NCBI GenBank assembly: GCA_033239125.1 | Contig: BSWB01000002.1 | Span: forward strand, 3,195,001 to 3,259,000 | Direction of reading: 5' to 3' | Length of the DNA: 64,000 bases | Source: Fagopyrum homotropicum | Taxonomy: Eukaryota; Streptophyta; Magnoliopsida; Caryophyllales; Polygonaceae | Part shown: in pieces, positions 1 to 10,432 of the stretch | Layout of the letters: the number at the start of each line of letters is the position of its first letter | Numbering within the stretch: position 1 is the stretch's first letter | Position numbers and translations under genes: made by a program | Notes under the pieces: model-generated | Seen by the model: the letters and a program-made list of their open reading frames with translations, nothing else | What the model was told of the DNA's origin: nothing | The model's database searches: none

Positions 1-123
1 GTAGCAGATGCGATTAAGGATTTGTCTGTTGAGGATGTAAGGAAGACTTTCAACATCGATAATGATTTCACTCCCGAGGAAGAAGCAGCGCTTAGGAGGG
101 AAAATCCATGGGCGTTTGAGTAA
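1..123 (+). CDS. SKP1-like protein, C-terminal end of last exon (partial)
   Basis: The first 123 bases read in frame 1 as the last 40 residues of a SKP1/ASK family protein and end in TAA at 121-123. The segment holds the family's C-terminal helices, including KTFNIDNDFTPEEE and a final WAFE. SKP1 links F-box proteins to cullin 1 in SCF ubiquitin ligases, and this end is the part that contacts the F-box. The start of the gene lies left of the window. The segment differs from the last exon of the gene at 9868-10432 by two residues (V/M and P/A), and the 3' flanks are also alike, so the two are close tandem copies. Whether the whole gene is intact cannot be seen here. Confidence 0.9.
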   Translation, partial: VADAIKDLSVEDVRKTFNIDNDFTPEEEAALRRENPWAFE

Positions 124-3100
124 GATTGCATACACTAAATCAATGGCCACTATTTTGATCCCGTCTGACAACCATAGTTGCCTTTATACTTCTTTTCTTT
201 TGGTTTGTTAACATATACTTTAGATTGCATTGCAAAATCCAATTTCACTTCATTTGTTTTGGTATTGAAAGAGGGTAAAACCCTCGGGCATAAAACTAAA
301 CTACACCATCGTAATAGCAATCCCTTTATTGTTGTTAACTATAATAGGTATCATTCCATTGAAGGAAGCATAAGAATATGTTCTCCAACGGGGAAATGAA
401 AGACCAAATTTGCGAGATAATCTACAACAGTGTCCATAATTAGCTATATGACGCCTAAACCTTTATGCATTAGTGAGTACTCTCCTCTTTGCAGTAGTAC
501 AATTAAAGAAACATTTTAATATTCTTTGGGTTCAATCATTACCATATTATATTGTAAATGGAAGATGTTGGTAAAGTGTTATAACCATGTTGAACATAGT
601 GACGACCCATAACAATTGAACAATTACCATCTTGAGAGTAAATATCTATCCTCTCATAGTCTCATTATCCTTAGAAATCCTCACATGCTAATTCCAACAT
701 TGACCTTCAACCCATATATCACTTACTTCAGCATCAAGATGGTGTTCTTCAATATCCTACACTCTATGATCTTATAAACCTTCTCTAGCTCCGTGCATAT
801 TGTATTTAGCCCGCATTAGGGTTGCCCATAATGCATTTCGTTCGTTGTGTAATCTCCAACCCAACATCCCTAGCGTTGTCAACATTTTGATTATATACAT
901 CAAGTACTTTCTGAGTGTTAGAGCCTATTTGGTATGAGATATATGAGGATTTATTTAGATTCTTTTTAGGGGATTATTTGGGATGAAATATTGGGTCTGT
1001 TTAGTATGAGTTTGAGATTGTGAACTGTATTCTTTTACGGGGTTCTTTTTACTAAATAATCTCAAACAAACAATCTTGGGAAGTCAAGATTCTAGGAGAT
1101 TGACAGGGTTTCTTTATTTTTTCTACCCTTCCTACCCTCCTCTTCATTCATCCCTTTTACTTTTGCCTCTCATCTCATAGTTGCATGAAATTGAGTAGGT
1201 AAGCAAAACCTCTCAAAGGACTTTGATTTCTTTCCTCAAAAGTTGATCTTTGTTGACGTTGATTTTGTTGAGTCTATGCTTGGATTTTTACTTGAATGAT
1301 ATTATTCATTCAACTTGCTTCATAAATTGAACTGATTGACTATTTGGTTGTTGCTTTGGAAGCTTGTTAAAGGGCATATTGCTAAGAATCCTCATCTCAT
1401 ACCAAACTAGCCATTATTGTTCCCGCCAACTTCAAAGTTTTAATTTTTCATCTTGTTAATCTTTGTTATGCTTTCTGCAACACCCTTTCAAAAGCATCTA
1501 TGAAATTGCTTCTAACAACAATAACCTCGGGTGCTCGTGATCTCCAAAAATATCCTCAAAAACAACACCATCAGGAACTACTCTCCCAAAACCTCCTATA
1601 GTCATAACTAGAATGTGATCATTAAGATAAGAGATGAGCTTTTTACCACCTAGTCTCCTAGCAATGGCCTGAACGCTATCACCAACACCAATGGCTTCTT
1701 CTCCACTACAAAGGCCTATAACATCTTCAAGAGTCCAAGTCGTGGTCCTACTACCTCCTGGTACACCCCTATTTGGAATGATCTCAACATTCCCAAATGA
1801 AGTTTCATCACCTGACTTGTAGGCTACCGAAGACTCCCCACTCTAACCAAACTACATAGCTGACATATCATCTCAAATGACACATGTATACTCTGCCTTA
1901 ATCACCCTGAGGATGAGCTTCACCTATGCACCAAATGCAACCATACCTCCCTTGTGATGAATATCATCTCAAGATGAACTCGCGTCCCCTACTCTCTACC
2001 ATACCACCAAGACCTCTAAAACTGGCTTAGCTCACAAAAAAAAAACCAATCGCAACTTTATAAGCAAAATCCGCACCTCCAGCGTTACTGCCTTCATCTA
2101 TTTCACCTAGAAAGCAAGAAATAACCTGATCTTCAACAACATATATACCTCAGCCATCAAGTGTGCCAACAACATCATCCTGCCTCTCATCACATTATTG
2201 CGTGATATTGAGTAGGTAAGCAAAGCATGTCGAAGGACTTTGATTTCATTCCTCAATCTCCAATCAGAATCTGCCCAAAATACCATTCTTCCTAGTTTAG
2301 AAATTATGCTTGATCTAGGATTCCCACGCTGATGAGGATAAATGAATAAAATTCAATTGGACATGGAAGCCACTGAAAGAAATTTCCCATGTCTGTTGTA
2401 GGAAATTCATTTGTCTATTCTTTTATCATGTTCACCACATTGAGAGATCTCCCTCGAGTTTCGACGGATTTGATCAAGATGAGTGTTCAGTGGAAGAGAA
2501 ATGTTGGGTATATGGTGCTAGAAGTAGGAAAGGGAATTTAGTCAAGTATGATCCCTATTGAACTCATATGAAGTTTTTTTAATTGTATGCGTTCCTTAGA
2601 TGGATCAAAATCTGGATATCATGGTCTTAATGTGATATAATATCCGAAAATGTCCCTTTAAAGCTCCATATCTAGTATAGTCTGCGATCGGGTGTCAAGA
2701 ATAGAATGGTACGACCAGAACCTTCACATTCACGACCGACGTCCACTTAACATTCAGCGATGTAATAACATCATCAACAATTTCTATCTGAGCCAAACCC
2801 TTTTCTGATGAAGAAATATCAATTCCCATTTTACCGGAGTCAATCAATTCCGAAAAATATCATATGAAAACGATGATAGATTCATCAATTTTCATTATCA
2901 ACTATCAAGAATTTGGAAAAGTACAACGTTGCTGTTTTCTTTGTATGTCAAGCTTTGTAACAACGAAATTTACTTTATATTAATTTATGTTTTAAAATAT
3001 GAATCTCAAGCAAATATGCTAATAAGATATTCTATAATGTTATTTTATTTTACTGAATTGATTGTCAAACGAGCACAATAATTTATAGTTGTTAATTTGT

Positions 3101-3701
3101 GCGGTCAGGTGACTTGTTAAGAGTCTTAACAACCAAGATTTGAGCACAATCAATCGATCATAGAGCACAATAGATATGCACATACTATCCATTAATAATA
3201 GTAAAATAATTATTACTAATATTTATTTATTATAAATTAACCATGAGTGAATGAGTATTATTCAACTAAAAAATTATCGAATAATATCTTTTTAAATAAA
3301 AGTACTTTTCAAAAACCAAATCAATAATTATGAAAATAAGATGTATGTACAATAATTTATATGTGAATATAATATAATAAAATATAATATTTTACTTAAT
3401 CCCTTTTTATAAATTCTAATCCAATAAAATAAAAACTGTTAGAGATATATTTAAAACAATTAATATTAAAGGAATATAAATCAACAAAATTACAATATTT
3501 TAAAAAATATATTTTAAGATATAATATATATACTCGAATTTATATAAAATTTTATAGTTAAAATTTTCTTATGTTATCTCTTAAGTCTGATGTCTGATAT
3601 CTTATCTAAAATAGATTTATTTATTTCCTTACAAATGTTTTCTTTCTATATCTTTATTTTTTTAAAAAGATAATCCTATAGATTCTAGGTTAAAAAATCC
3701 A
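124..3701. other. Intergenic DNA, first copy of the SKP1 3' flank
   Basis: No intact gene is seen. From 124 to about 1180 the sequence follows 10433 to about 11500 closely, which marks a segmental duplication together with the SKP1-like gene. Relative to that copy it carries about 1 kb extra, bounded by a roughly 70-bp imperfect direct repeat (1167-1238 and 2187-2257). Positions 929-1414 end in inverted-repeat-like sequence (left arm containing TTTGGTATGAGAT, right arm ATCTCATACCAAA), as in an old TIR element. About 2990-3700 is very AT-rich and leads into the next promoter. Confidence 0.7.
1490..1800 (-). pseudogene. Unrecognised decayed coding block, copy 1
   Basis: Read on the minus strand this block gives an open stretch of roughly 95 residues containing GGSRTTTWT and RRLGGKKLISYLN. 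I do not recognise the family. A second copy at 12293-12545 keeps the same frame without indels but has an in-frame TGA, so this looks like a relic of a once-coding exon or transposon ORF. The frame breaks upstream, with stops near 1850-1950. No start codon or splice-site pair can be assigned with confidence. Confidence 0.4.
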
Positions 3702-3708
3702 TATATAA
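3702..3708 (+). promoter_or_regulatory. TATA box of SKP1-like gene 2
   Basis: TATATAA lies in a context (ATCCATATA..TTGATTTCAGC) shared with the promoter of the gene at 9868, where the same block lies 79 bp from the ATG. Here the distance is 1,360 bp because a LINE fragment lies in between; without the LINE and one target-site copy it would be 93 bp. Confidence 0.65.
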
Positions 3709-3741
3709 ATTGATTTCAGCGCCACATTCTTCTCAACTCTT

Positions 3742-4996
3742 TTTTTTTTTTTTGAAACCGAGGGGGTTTACGTGTTAAGAAGTGAAGGAGAGTTACAAGT
3801 GAAGGGGACAACGTGATGTTAAAGGCAATACAAGGGACTCAATACAAGGGACTCAACACAAGAGAGAGGCAATTTTACACACAAGTAAGATCAGGAGAGA
3901 GGAACTGTTCACGAGGTCTGGAGAAATGCCATCCAATTGGAGCTAGTAGGGGAGATCTTGGTCCATTTTGTGATAGCAATGCTCTTAATGTGGTTCATAA
4001 TTTTGTGAGCAGTGAGGATTGGGTTGGGGGTGATGTTGTTGAAAATAAGGTCGTTTCGGCTTTTCCACACATGATAGATGAATGAGGTAAAAGAGGTAGC
4101 ATAGAGTTGGGTCTTAAAGCATTGTCTTCTGGATGAACGGAGCCATTCAAGCCAGTCAAGGATGGAGTGGTGTCTCGGCGTGATAAGTAACCATCGGAGG
4201 ATGATGTCCAGGGTGGCTTTGGAAGTTGGGCAGTGGAGGAAGATATGGTCCTCCGTTTCCTGGTGGGAGTGGCACATGGGGCACGCCGCAGAGGAGGAGC
4301 ATCCCCACATGAGACGTTTAGAGTTAGTGGGCAGCTTCCCCAGAGCGGCCAGCCAGGTGATGAAGCTGCAACGGGGGGAGTTCAGGTTTCCCCAGATGGA
4401 GACGTTCCAAGGGAGAAGAGGGCCGGGGCTTCGGAGCAGGTTGTAGATAGATTTGCAGTGGTATTTCTGATTTGCGCCCATCATAAGAGACTTGAGTTGA
4501 GAAGGAGTACCAAGAGTTGTGAGCTTGTCCCGCACCAAGAGGATAGTACGCCAGGACGCACTGTGAGAAGGCGAGGCAGAAGCAGTCCAAATGGTAGCAT
4601 GCTTGAGGGTGTTGGCGCTGATCCATTGGCACCACAGGTTGGGGCAGCTGTCGTTGTACGTGTCCAGTTCGAAGATGATCTTGGCGATGCTTGAGATGTT
4701 CCAGGCGCTCATATCCAACAGGCCGAGACCACCTTCGCAAAGAGGCTTGCAAACGTTGTTCCACGCGACAGGGCTTCTCTTTGAGCTGGAAGAACCCGAC
4801 CAAAGGAAAGAACGGAGGAGAGACTTTATTGTACCTGCAATGGAGAGAGGGAGGAGAAGAACATTGCACCAATAGTTTTGCATTCCGAAGAGAATAGATT
4901 TGATTACTTGGAGGCGACCAGCATAGGAGAGCTGAATGGAGTTCCAAGAGGATATTTTTGATGTGATTTTGTGGATGAGAGGGTAGTAGTCCGCCT
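3742..4996 (-). mobile_element. 5'-truncated LINE inserted in an SKP1 leader
   Basis: This is a non-LTR retrotransposon fragment on the minus strand. It begins (as read on +) with a T run at 3742-3753, which is the poly(A) tail, and is flanked by a perfect 12-bp target-site duplication, TTCTCAACTCTT, at 3730-3741 and 4997-5008. The minus frame from about 4996 down to the stop at 3909 is open for some 360 residues. It encodes the C-terminal part of ORF2: the post-RT region (RLQVIKSILFGMQNYW, GGLGLLD) and a zf-RVT domain with a CPMCHSHQETEDHIFLHC cysteine/histidine cluster. Endonuclease and RT catalytic domains are missing, so it cannot move by itself. The open frame and clean TSD suggest a fairly young insertion. 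Plus-strand ORFs across it are shadows. Confidence 0.9.
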
Positions 4997-5061
4997 TTCT
5001 CAACTCTTCTTTAACTCTTTACGTCTGTTTAGCTTTTCTCACTCAACTTGCAAAATAATCC

Positions 5062-5613
5062 ATGGCGGCTTCATCTTCAACTTCAAGGAAAATTACTCTG
5101 CTGAGCAGCGATAAAGTAATCTTCGAAGTAGACGAAGTTGTGGCATTGCAATCACGGACACTCAGACACCTGATTGAAGACGTCGTCAACGAAAACAGAT
5201 TCTCTGTCCCCAACGTCGACGGAAAAACGCTCGGTAAGGTGATAGAGTACTGCAAGAAGCACGTTGAGAGTCCCACGCCGTCTGATGAAGATCTCAAGGC
5301 CTTCGATGCCGAGTTTATGAAGATTGACCACAATGAAATCTTCGAATTAGTACTGGTAATTTTATTTGTGTTTGTACGATTTCAATTGAATTTTTATTCG
5401 ATAAAACCCTAAATTGGCGATTGAAAACTGAATTTTTAGGCTGTGAACTATCTGGATATCAAGGAGCTTCTGGGTTTGTGCTGTCAAACTATAGCAGACT
5501 TGATTAAAGACATGTCTGTTGAGGAGGTAAGGAAGACATTCAACATAGAGAACGATTTCACTCCGGAGGAAGAAGCAGCGATTAGGAAGGAAAATGAATG
5601 GGCTTTTAATTAA
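5062..5613 (+). CDS. SKP1-like protein, intact (type B)
   Basis: Two exons, 5062-5355 and 5440-5613, with a GT-AG intron of 84 bp in phase 0, encode 155 residues, the usual length for plant ASK proteins. The N-terminal POZ-like half (ITLLSSDKVIFEVDE, IEDVVNEN, VEYCKKH-type motif as VIEYCKKHVE) is followed by an acidic linker (FDAEFMKID). The C-terminal SKP1 domain spans about residues 99-155 (AVNYLDIKELLGL, FNIENDFTPEEE). Such proteins bridge CUL1 and F-box proteins in nuclear and cytosolic SCF ubiquitin ligases. The chosen ATG fits MAASSS.. of the paralogue at 9868. No frame damage is seen. The final residue is N where the family often has E. A LINE lies between its TATA box and ATG, so expression is uncertain. 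Confidence 0.93.
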
Positions 5614-7545
5614 GGTTACAGACCGCTCAATCAATGGCTGTTTTCGTTTTGATCACTTACTATAGTTTGTTTCTTTGGTTTGTTAATAGTAGACTCATAT
5701 TTTAGTTTATAGGTCTGAACTTAAGCAAATTTGTTGATAAAATCTTTCAATAATGTTAATTTTGTTAGTTGTTAATTTGCCTGAGCAAATGTCGATCTCT
5801 CTCTCAACAGACTTGTTGAAGAATCTTAACAACATGATCTCGTCCAAGACTCGAGCAGTCGAGATCGAACATAAGATCATCACTATGCTCGAGCACAATC
5901 GATCGAAACTTAAAATCATCCCTCGATTTTCACAACAAAATATTTTTAACGGATAAAGATTTTCACAACACGTCACTTGGAGATCACACTGCAGTGTGAC
6001 GGATCCTACTGCGTTTCACACTCTCTCATGGCGAGTACGAAGACATTGTTTGGTATCTGAGACGAATCTCACATCAGCATTGAACTTGAAGGTGAAGCAA
6101 GCCAATGTTCTGTGCATAATGAATTTGATCAGAATTTAGCTATAGTAACTCTTTACAAGCTTCATATATTATCATATACATACAGCCATCAATGTATGCG
6201 TAATTACGCTCCTAGAGATCATAGTAAGAATAATAACAAACAACAACAATTTAGATAAGGGTTAATATCATAATGAAAAGTTCAATAATTTCATAAATTT
6301 TAATACATGCAAACGAATTATATAAACAATTTATAAAATTACAAGGGTAAATGGTAGAATTTGAACTTCAAAGTTCAGAGGTCCACAAGATCGAGCTAAA
6401 ATCTACTGTCAGACGTTTCATTGCCTCTCATAGACGTTTCCTCCAGTTCATCTAAGTTTTACAATTTCTGCAGATTTCCCTCAATATCTGCCATCATCTA
6501 ACACACATTCCCCTACTAATCATACGCCAATCATCACCCACGTCAAGGTCCAACTTGTCTTAAAGAGAATCAATGTATCTTTTGGTCATTGCTTGGATAC
6601 AGGTGATGAGTGATTTTTTCCGATATCAAGCAAAATTACGACTGAGCTAACCCAATCGAAGTCCTAATACGAGGTGAAGAGACAAGCAGACAACGGGGCG
6701 CAATCTCAGTCAGATTGTGAGCGCCATGCGCAATGCAACTACGGCCCAAGGTAACAATGCTACGCGCAATCACTAGTTTGAGATTTCTCCTTATCCTTAA
6801 AACTCATCATCATCTTCTTATGGTATCCAGTCCTCGTTTCCTCAAAAGAATGAACAGAAAATGCAACTACATCGATTACAACCGTGAACTTAGTATCAAC
6901 GGTTTCGAGTTCTCTCCCTATTCTAAACATTCCTGCAGAAAACAATACTATTTTTTGGGCATGAACTTGCTTAAATTTTGTTGCATTTTTCTTTGAGTTT
7001 TGACACGTAGGAAGAAAATACCCTACAAAGATTATGTATTGAGGAGTGGCGGAAATTGCCTATCTCCTTGTTTATCTTCTTGTTGCGACACTTCTAAAAA
7101 TGTCACCCTTCAAATATGTTCATTCTTATACTCATTGAGAATGAGCGGGGCATGTTTGCCGGTTTGACCAAACTGCCGATCGACGGTTTAGATTTGTCAC
7201 TTCGACAAACCTAAACCGGCGGTTTGGTTAATTTAATTTTTTTTTTAAAGGTACCAAACCGGCCAGTTTGGTCCCATTCGCCAATTTCTTTTTTTAATAA
7301 ACCGCAAAACCGTCAAACAAACCAACGATTTATGTTAAACCTAAACCGATCTTTACTCACTAATGCTCTTACGTGTTCAACATTTCTTCTTCGTCCCCAC
7401 TACATCACGCACCGCTCTTTACTCACTCCCTTTCAAAGGCGATTTCGTATCGATCTTCATCGAGTCCAATATGTAACTCTTCAATTCCCCATTTTCAATA
7501 TATAATTCTTCGTCTCTTCTTCTGTCCTCACTTCAATCTTTCATC
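5614..7545. other. Intergenic DNA after SKP1-like gene 2
   Basis: Apart from the xylanase relic at 5980-6131, no gene is supported. The first 150 bp resemble the 3' flank of the SKP1 pseudogene at 14263, in line with a duplicated unit. Around 7145-7350 there are self-complementary GGTTT/AAACC-rich stretches (for example a 14-bp stem with one mismatch across ACTTC at about 7184-7216), as at the ends of some DNA transposons, but no element boundaries can be fixed. Confidence 0.6.
5980..6131 (+). pseudogene. Relic of a GH10 xylanase last exon
   Basis: This stretch aligns with the end of the final exon of the xylanase genes at 26789, 32126 and 42392. Shared pieces include GAGATCA, TGTGACGGATCCT (gene copies have TGTGATGGATCTT), CTCTCTCATGGCGAGTACGAAG, ATTGTTTGG and GAGACGAATCTCACA. 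Substitutions and small indels break the frame, and only about 150 bp remain. It lies about 10 kb from the nearest intact member of the family. It is therefore a leftover of a further array member or a dispersed copy. Confidence 0.75.
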
Positions 7546-7758
7546 CCTTACGGGTAGGTAATTGAGAGTTTACGTTTACTCTTTTTTAATCTTCTCTTTT
7601 TTTTTCTTACAAGTTGACCACAAATCCCTTTTACTCCGTCTACGAAGAGTGAACCGTGACGTCCACCTTACGGGTAGGTAATTGAGAGTTTACGGTTACT
7701 TTTTTTTTATCTTCTCTTTTTTTTTCTAACAAGTTGACCACAAATCCTTTTTACTCGG
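7546..7758. repeat. 120-bp tandem duplication
   Basis: CTTACGGGTAGGTAATTGAG begins two successive units 120 bp apart (7547 and 7667). The shared part runs through a T-rich stretch to AAGTTGACCACAAATCC. The second unit ends near 7758. No coding role is seen. Confidence 0.8.
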
Positions 7759-7895
7759 TGATTTTTCTCTGCTTGACAACTTTAGTGTGACCAATGCATA
7801 AAATCTACAATTGTTTGGTCCTGGCTCTGTAATTTTTCACCGCGCAAGGACGATATGATCACTCAAGTTCGAGTCTCAACCATTCTAAGCTACAC

Positions 7896-8075
7896 TACTT
7901 CATCTGGAAGGCTCGAAACGACCTCGTCTACAACCACAAAACCACTCACGCTACATCATGTGCTCACAACATCATCAACACAACCAAGGCGTTATTTTCT
8001 TGTAAATGGAAGGACCGATCAAGGAAATCGCTATGCTGGGCCAAGATTCTCGGCATTAACTTCATCCCTTTATAA
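7896..8075 (+). pseudogene. LINE ORF2 C-terminal remnant
   Basis: The plus frame from 7896 reads YFIWKARNDLVYNHK and later WKDRSRKSLCWAKILGI, ending with TAA at 8073-8075. This is the extreme C-terminus of plant LINE ORF2, after the zf-RVT motif. It matches the fragment at 27091-27266 (YFVWKARNDLLYNN, WKDRSPNSLMWAKILGI). Upstream LINE sequence is missing and no poly(A) tail or TSD is evident. Confidence 0.75.
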
Positions 8076-9719
8076 CCTCTGCAATTGTTTTAAGAGTGAA
8101 TTTGCTATGTAGCATTAGCTCACTAATATTGCTTAGTAATTGTCCACCTCGCTAATTTTATTAGAATATGACACCATTTAAAAGTTTTAGACTAAATTGC
8201 CCTCATATAATCAATTACAAGATTTTTTATATATTATTCCCTTTTAAATCATAATACAATCTAATTGTAGAAGGTGAATCATTAATGGTTAATAATTTGA
8301 ATTAACGTAATAAGTTTTCAATCAAAATATATTGTAACTTATTCTTGTAAATGATAAGTATTTTTTTGTAATTTTATAATTCTTACAAGAAATATATAAA
8401 AAATTAATAAATAAATGTAGGCATGGAGACTTTATCTCTGGTTGATAGTCTCTTCCTCCCACCCTAATGTCAACCGGACAAGTTAGATCTCACAATTTAA
8501 TCTTTTGTTTTTGAAAATTATACATTAACGTTAATTTTGACAGTTCCATGTAAATCATGTAGCTGCAATCATGTATCTTTCTTCTACATGTACTAATTTC
8601 CTGTAACATTGAAGATCCCTATTATTATCTTATGCTAATCTATGTAGTTCATGTAACATGGTAGATTTATGAATTCACGTAAGTCATACATCATCAATTT
8701 TTTTGCAAATAACGTGTGAGATTCTTATATATGACCCGTACATGCTTGTACAATTCAATGCAAATCATGTATATTCAATTCTTGTATCTTTCTTGTATAC
8801 ATACTAGTTTCATGCAGCATTATACATTTCGATGATATTATAAAATTATCGAATTCAATAATATTACGTTCCAGCATGAATATTGATAAATTATTGTAGG
8901 AATTATTTACCTTCTTTAATTAGATTATTGTATTAATAATTTTCAGATTCTCTTGTAACTAAATTGGATAAAATTAAAATATGTTAATAGGGACAGATCT
9001 GATATTATTAATTAAAAGATGCTATTTAGTTAATAAATTATAGGCCTATACTATTTGGTTAAAAAAAATTATATTGGGGGACATTTTATCTAATTATCTC
9101 TTGTTTTAATCTTCCATGCATCATGCTTCACTCCCTCTCATGTAATATGCGGCTAAAATATAGTTAGTGTTATACTGTTATATGTGCATGTGTCTACCCT
9201 ACAATATATGCATAGAGGAGAGATGAGATAACAATACAGAAGATTATGTAATTAGAGAAGAAATTGGTTATATGATTTACCTGTGGTTGTGAATTGTGAT
9301 AACCATCTTGATGTTGCTTAATGCGTTTTTAATTGATTATTTGTTTTATGTATTTGATCGGTGTTGGTTCGATTAATTTTGCTTTTGTTCGGTTTTGGCC
9401 GAGATTCAAGTTTCTTGCCATGGCAACCGGGTGGTGGGTGGTGGTGCTCTTTGTGTGTATTCTAGGAAGCCTATAATAGTTACTTGTTACCTATTTTTCA
9501 TCCACTATTTGAGATTTGTAACATATACGCTATTATCAATAGCACTTAAGAACAGTGAAATAAGTTACCAATCTTATATACTTCTCTTCTTTTGACGTAC
9601 ATCTGTGAGTCATAGACACTCGAATCATATTTAGTATGTAATTTATTTTATTCACCGATGTAATTTTCTTGTAATAATATACCCATCGAGTTATAAAACT
9701 TCTCATTCTCCCGTGTTTA
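8076..9719. other. AT-rich intergenic DNA, probably body of a Helitron
   Basis: No gene is supported. Part of 8100-8440 resembles 32860-33340: a stretch around GTAATTGT.CACCTC in the same orientation and another around CTTGTAA..GATAAGTA inverted. That points to a repeated element. The right side runs into a Helitron-like 3' terminus at 9784, so much of this stretch may belong to that element, but I cannot place its 5' end. Confidence 0.45.
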
Positions 9720-9784
9720 ATTTTCAAAGCGCGTGCTTCCGTACTTAATCTACAAAGCACGTGCGAAGCACACACGCAACCTAG
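9720..9784 (+). mobile_element. Helitron-like 3' terminus next to an SKP1 promoter
   Basis: The segment has a GC-rich imperfect foldback (GCGCGTGCTT against AAGCACGTGC) and a short GTGC-GAA-GCAC hairpin. Nine bases later comes CTAG (9781-9784), followed by T, the layout expected of a Helitron 3' end (hairpin, short spacer, CTRR, host T). Homology with the promoter of the gene at 5062 resumes exactly at the T (TCCATATA), which supports this boundary. No Rep/helicase ORF is seen. Confidence 0.6.
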
Positions 9785-9788
9785 TCCA

Positions 9789-9793
9789 TATAA
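9789..9793 (+). promoter_or_regulatory. TATA box of SKP1-like gene 3
   Basis: TATAA lies within TCCATATAAGTTGATTTCAGC, a block shared with the promoter at 3699-3720. It is 79 bp upstream of the ATG and only 4 bp from the Helitron-like CTAG end, so all regulatory DNA further upstream now comes from the inserted element. Confidence 0.65.
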
Positions 9794-9867
9794 GTTGATT
9801 TCAGCATCACCACTTTCTACTATTTACATCGAATTAGGGTTTCTCTTCCTCAAATTGCGAAAACTTC

Positions 9868-10432
9868 ATGGCGGCTTCATCTTCAAGAAAGATTACTCTA
9901 GTGAGCATCGATAATGTATTCTTCGAAGTAGACGAAAGTGTGGCATTGCAATCAGGGACAATAAAAAACATGATTGAAGACGTCGTCGACCAAAACACAT
10001 TTCCTCTCGCCAACGTCGACGGAAAAACGCTCGCTAAGGTGGTTGAGTATTGCAAGAAGCATGCTGAGAGTCCCACACCCTCCGCTGAAGAACTCAAAGA
10101 TCTGGAGGCCTTCGATGCTGAGCTTGTGAAGGTTGACGACAATCATTTCTTCGATTTACTACTGGTAATTTTATGTTTGTTTTGATCGATTTCAATTGAA
10201 TTTTCACCAATATGTTCGATATATCCCTAACTAGCTATTGAAAATTGAATTCTCATAGGCTGCGAACTATTTGGATATCAAGGGGCTTTTGGATTTGACG
10301 TGCGAAGCTGTAGCAGATGCGATTAAGGATTTGTCTGTTGAGGATATGAGAAAGACTTTCAACATCGATAACGATTTCACTCCTGAGGAAGAAGCAGCGC
10401 TTAGGAGGGAAAATGCATGGGCGTTTGAGTAA
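9868..10432 (+). CDS. SKP1-like protein, intact (type A)
   Basis: Exons 9868-10164 and 10259-10432, with a 94-bp GT-AG intron at the same phase-0 position as its paralogues, encode 156 residues. The N-terminal POZ-like part (KITLVSIDNVFFEVDE, MIEDVVDQN, VVEYCKKHAE) is followed by FDAELVKVDD and the C-terminal SKP1 domain (AANYLDIKGLLDLTC, FNIDNDFTPEEE, ending WAFE). The ending matches the family consensus better than the copy at 5062. The role expected from the family is the CUL1/F-box adaptor of SCF complexes. Coding sequence and splice sites are intact. Promoter DNA upstream of the TATA box has been replaced by Helitron-like sequence. The last exon is nearly the same as the gene tail at 1-123. 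Confidence 0.94.

Noticed and set aside
4162..4897. Overlapping plus-strand open frames of 68-153 codons
   Set aside because: They are antisense shadows of the LINE ORF2 frame on the minus strand and show no family motif.
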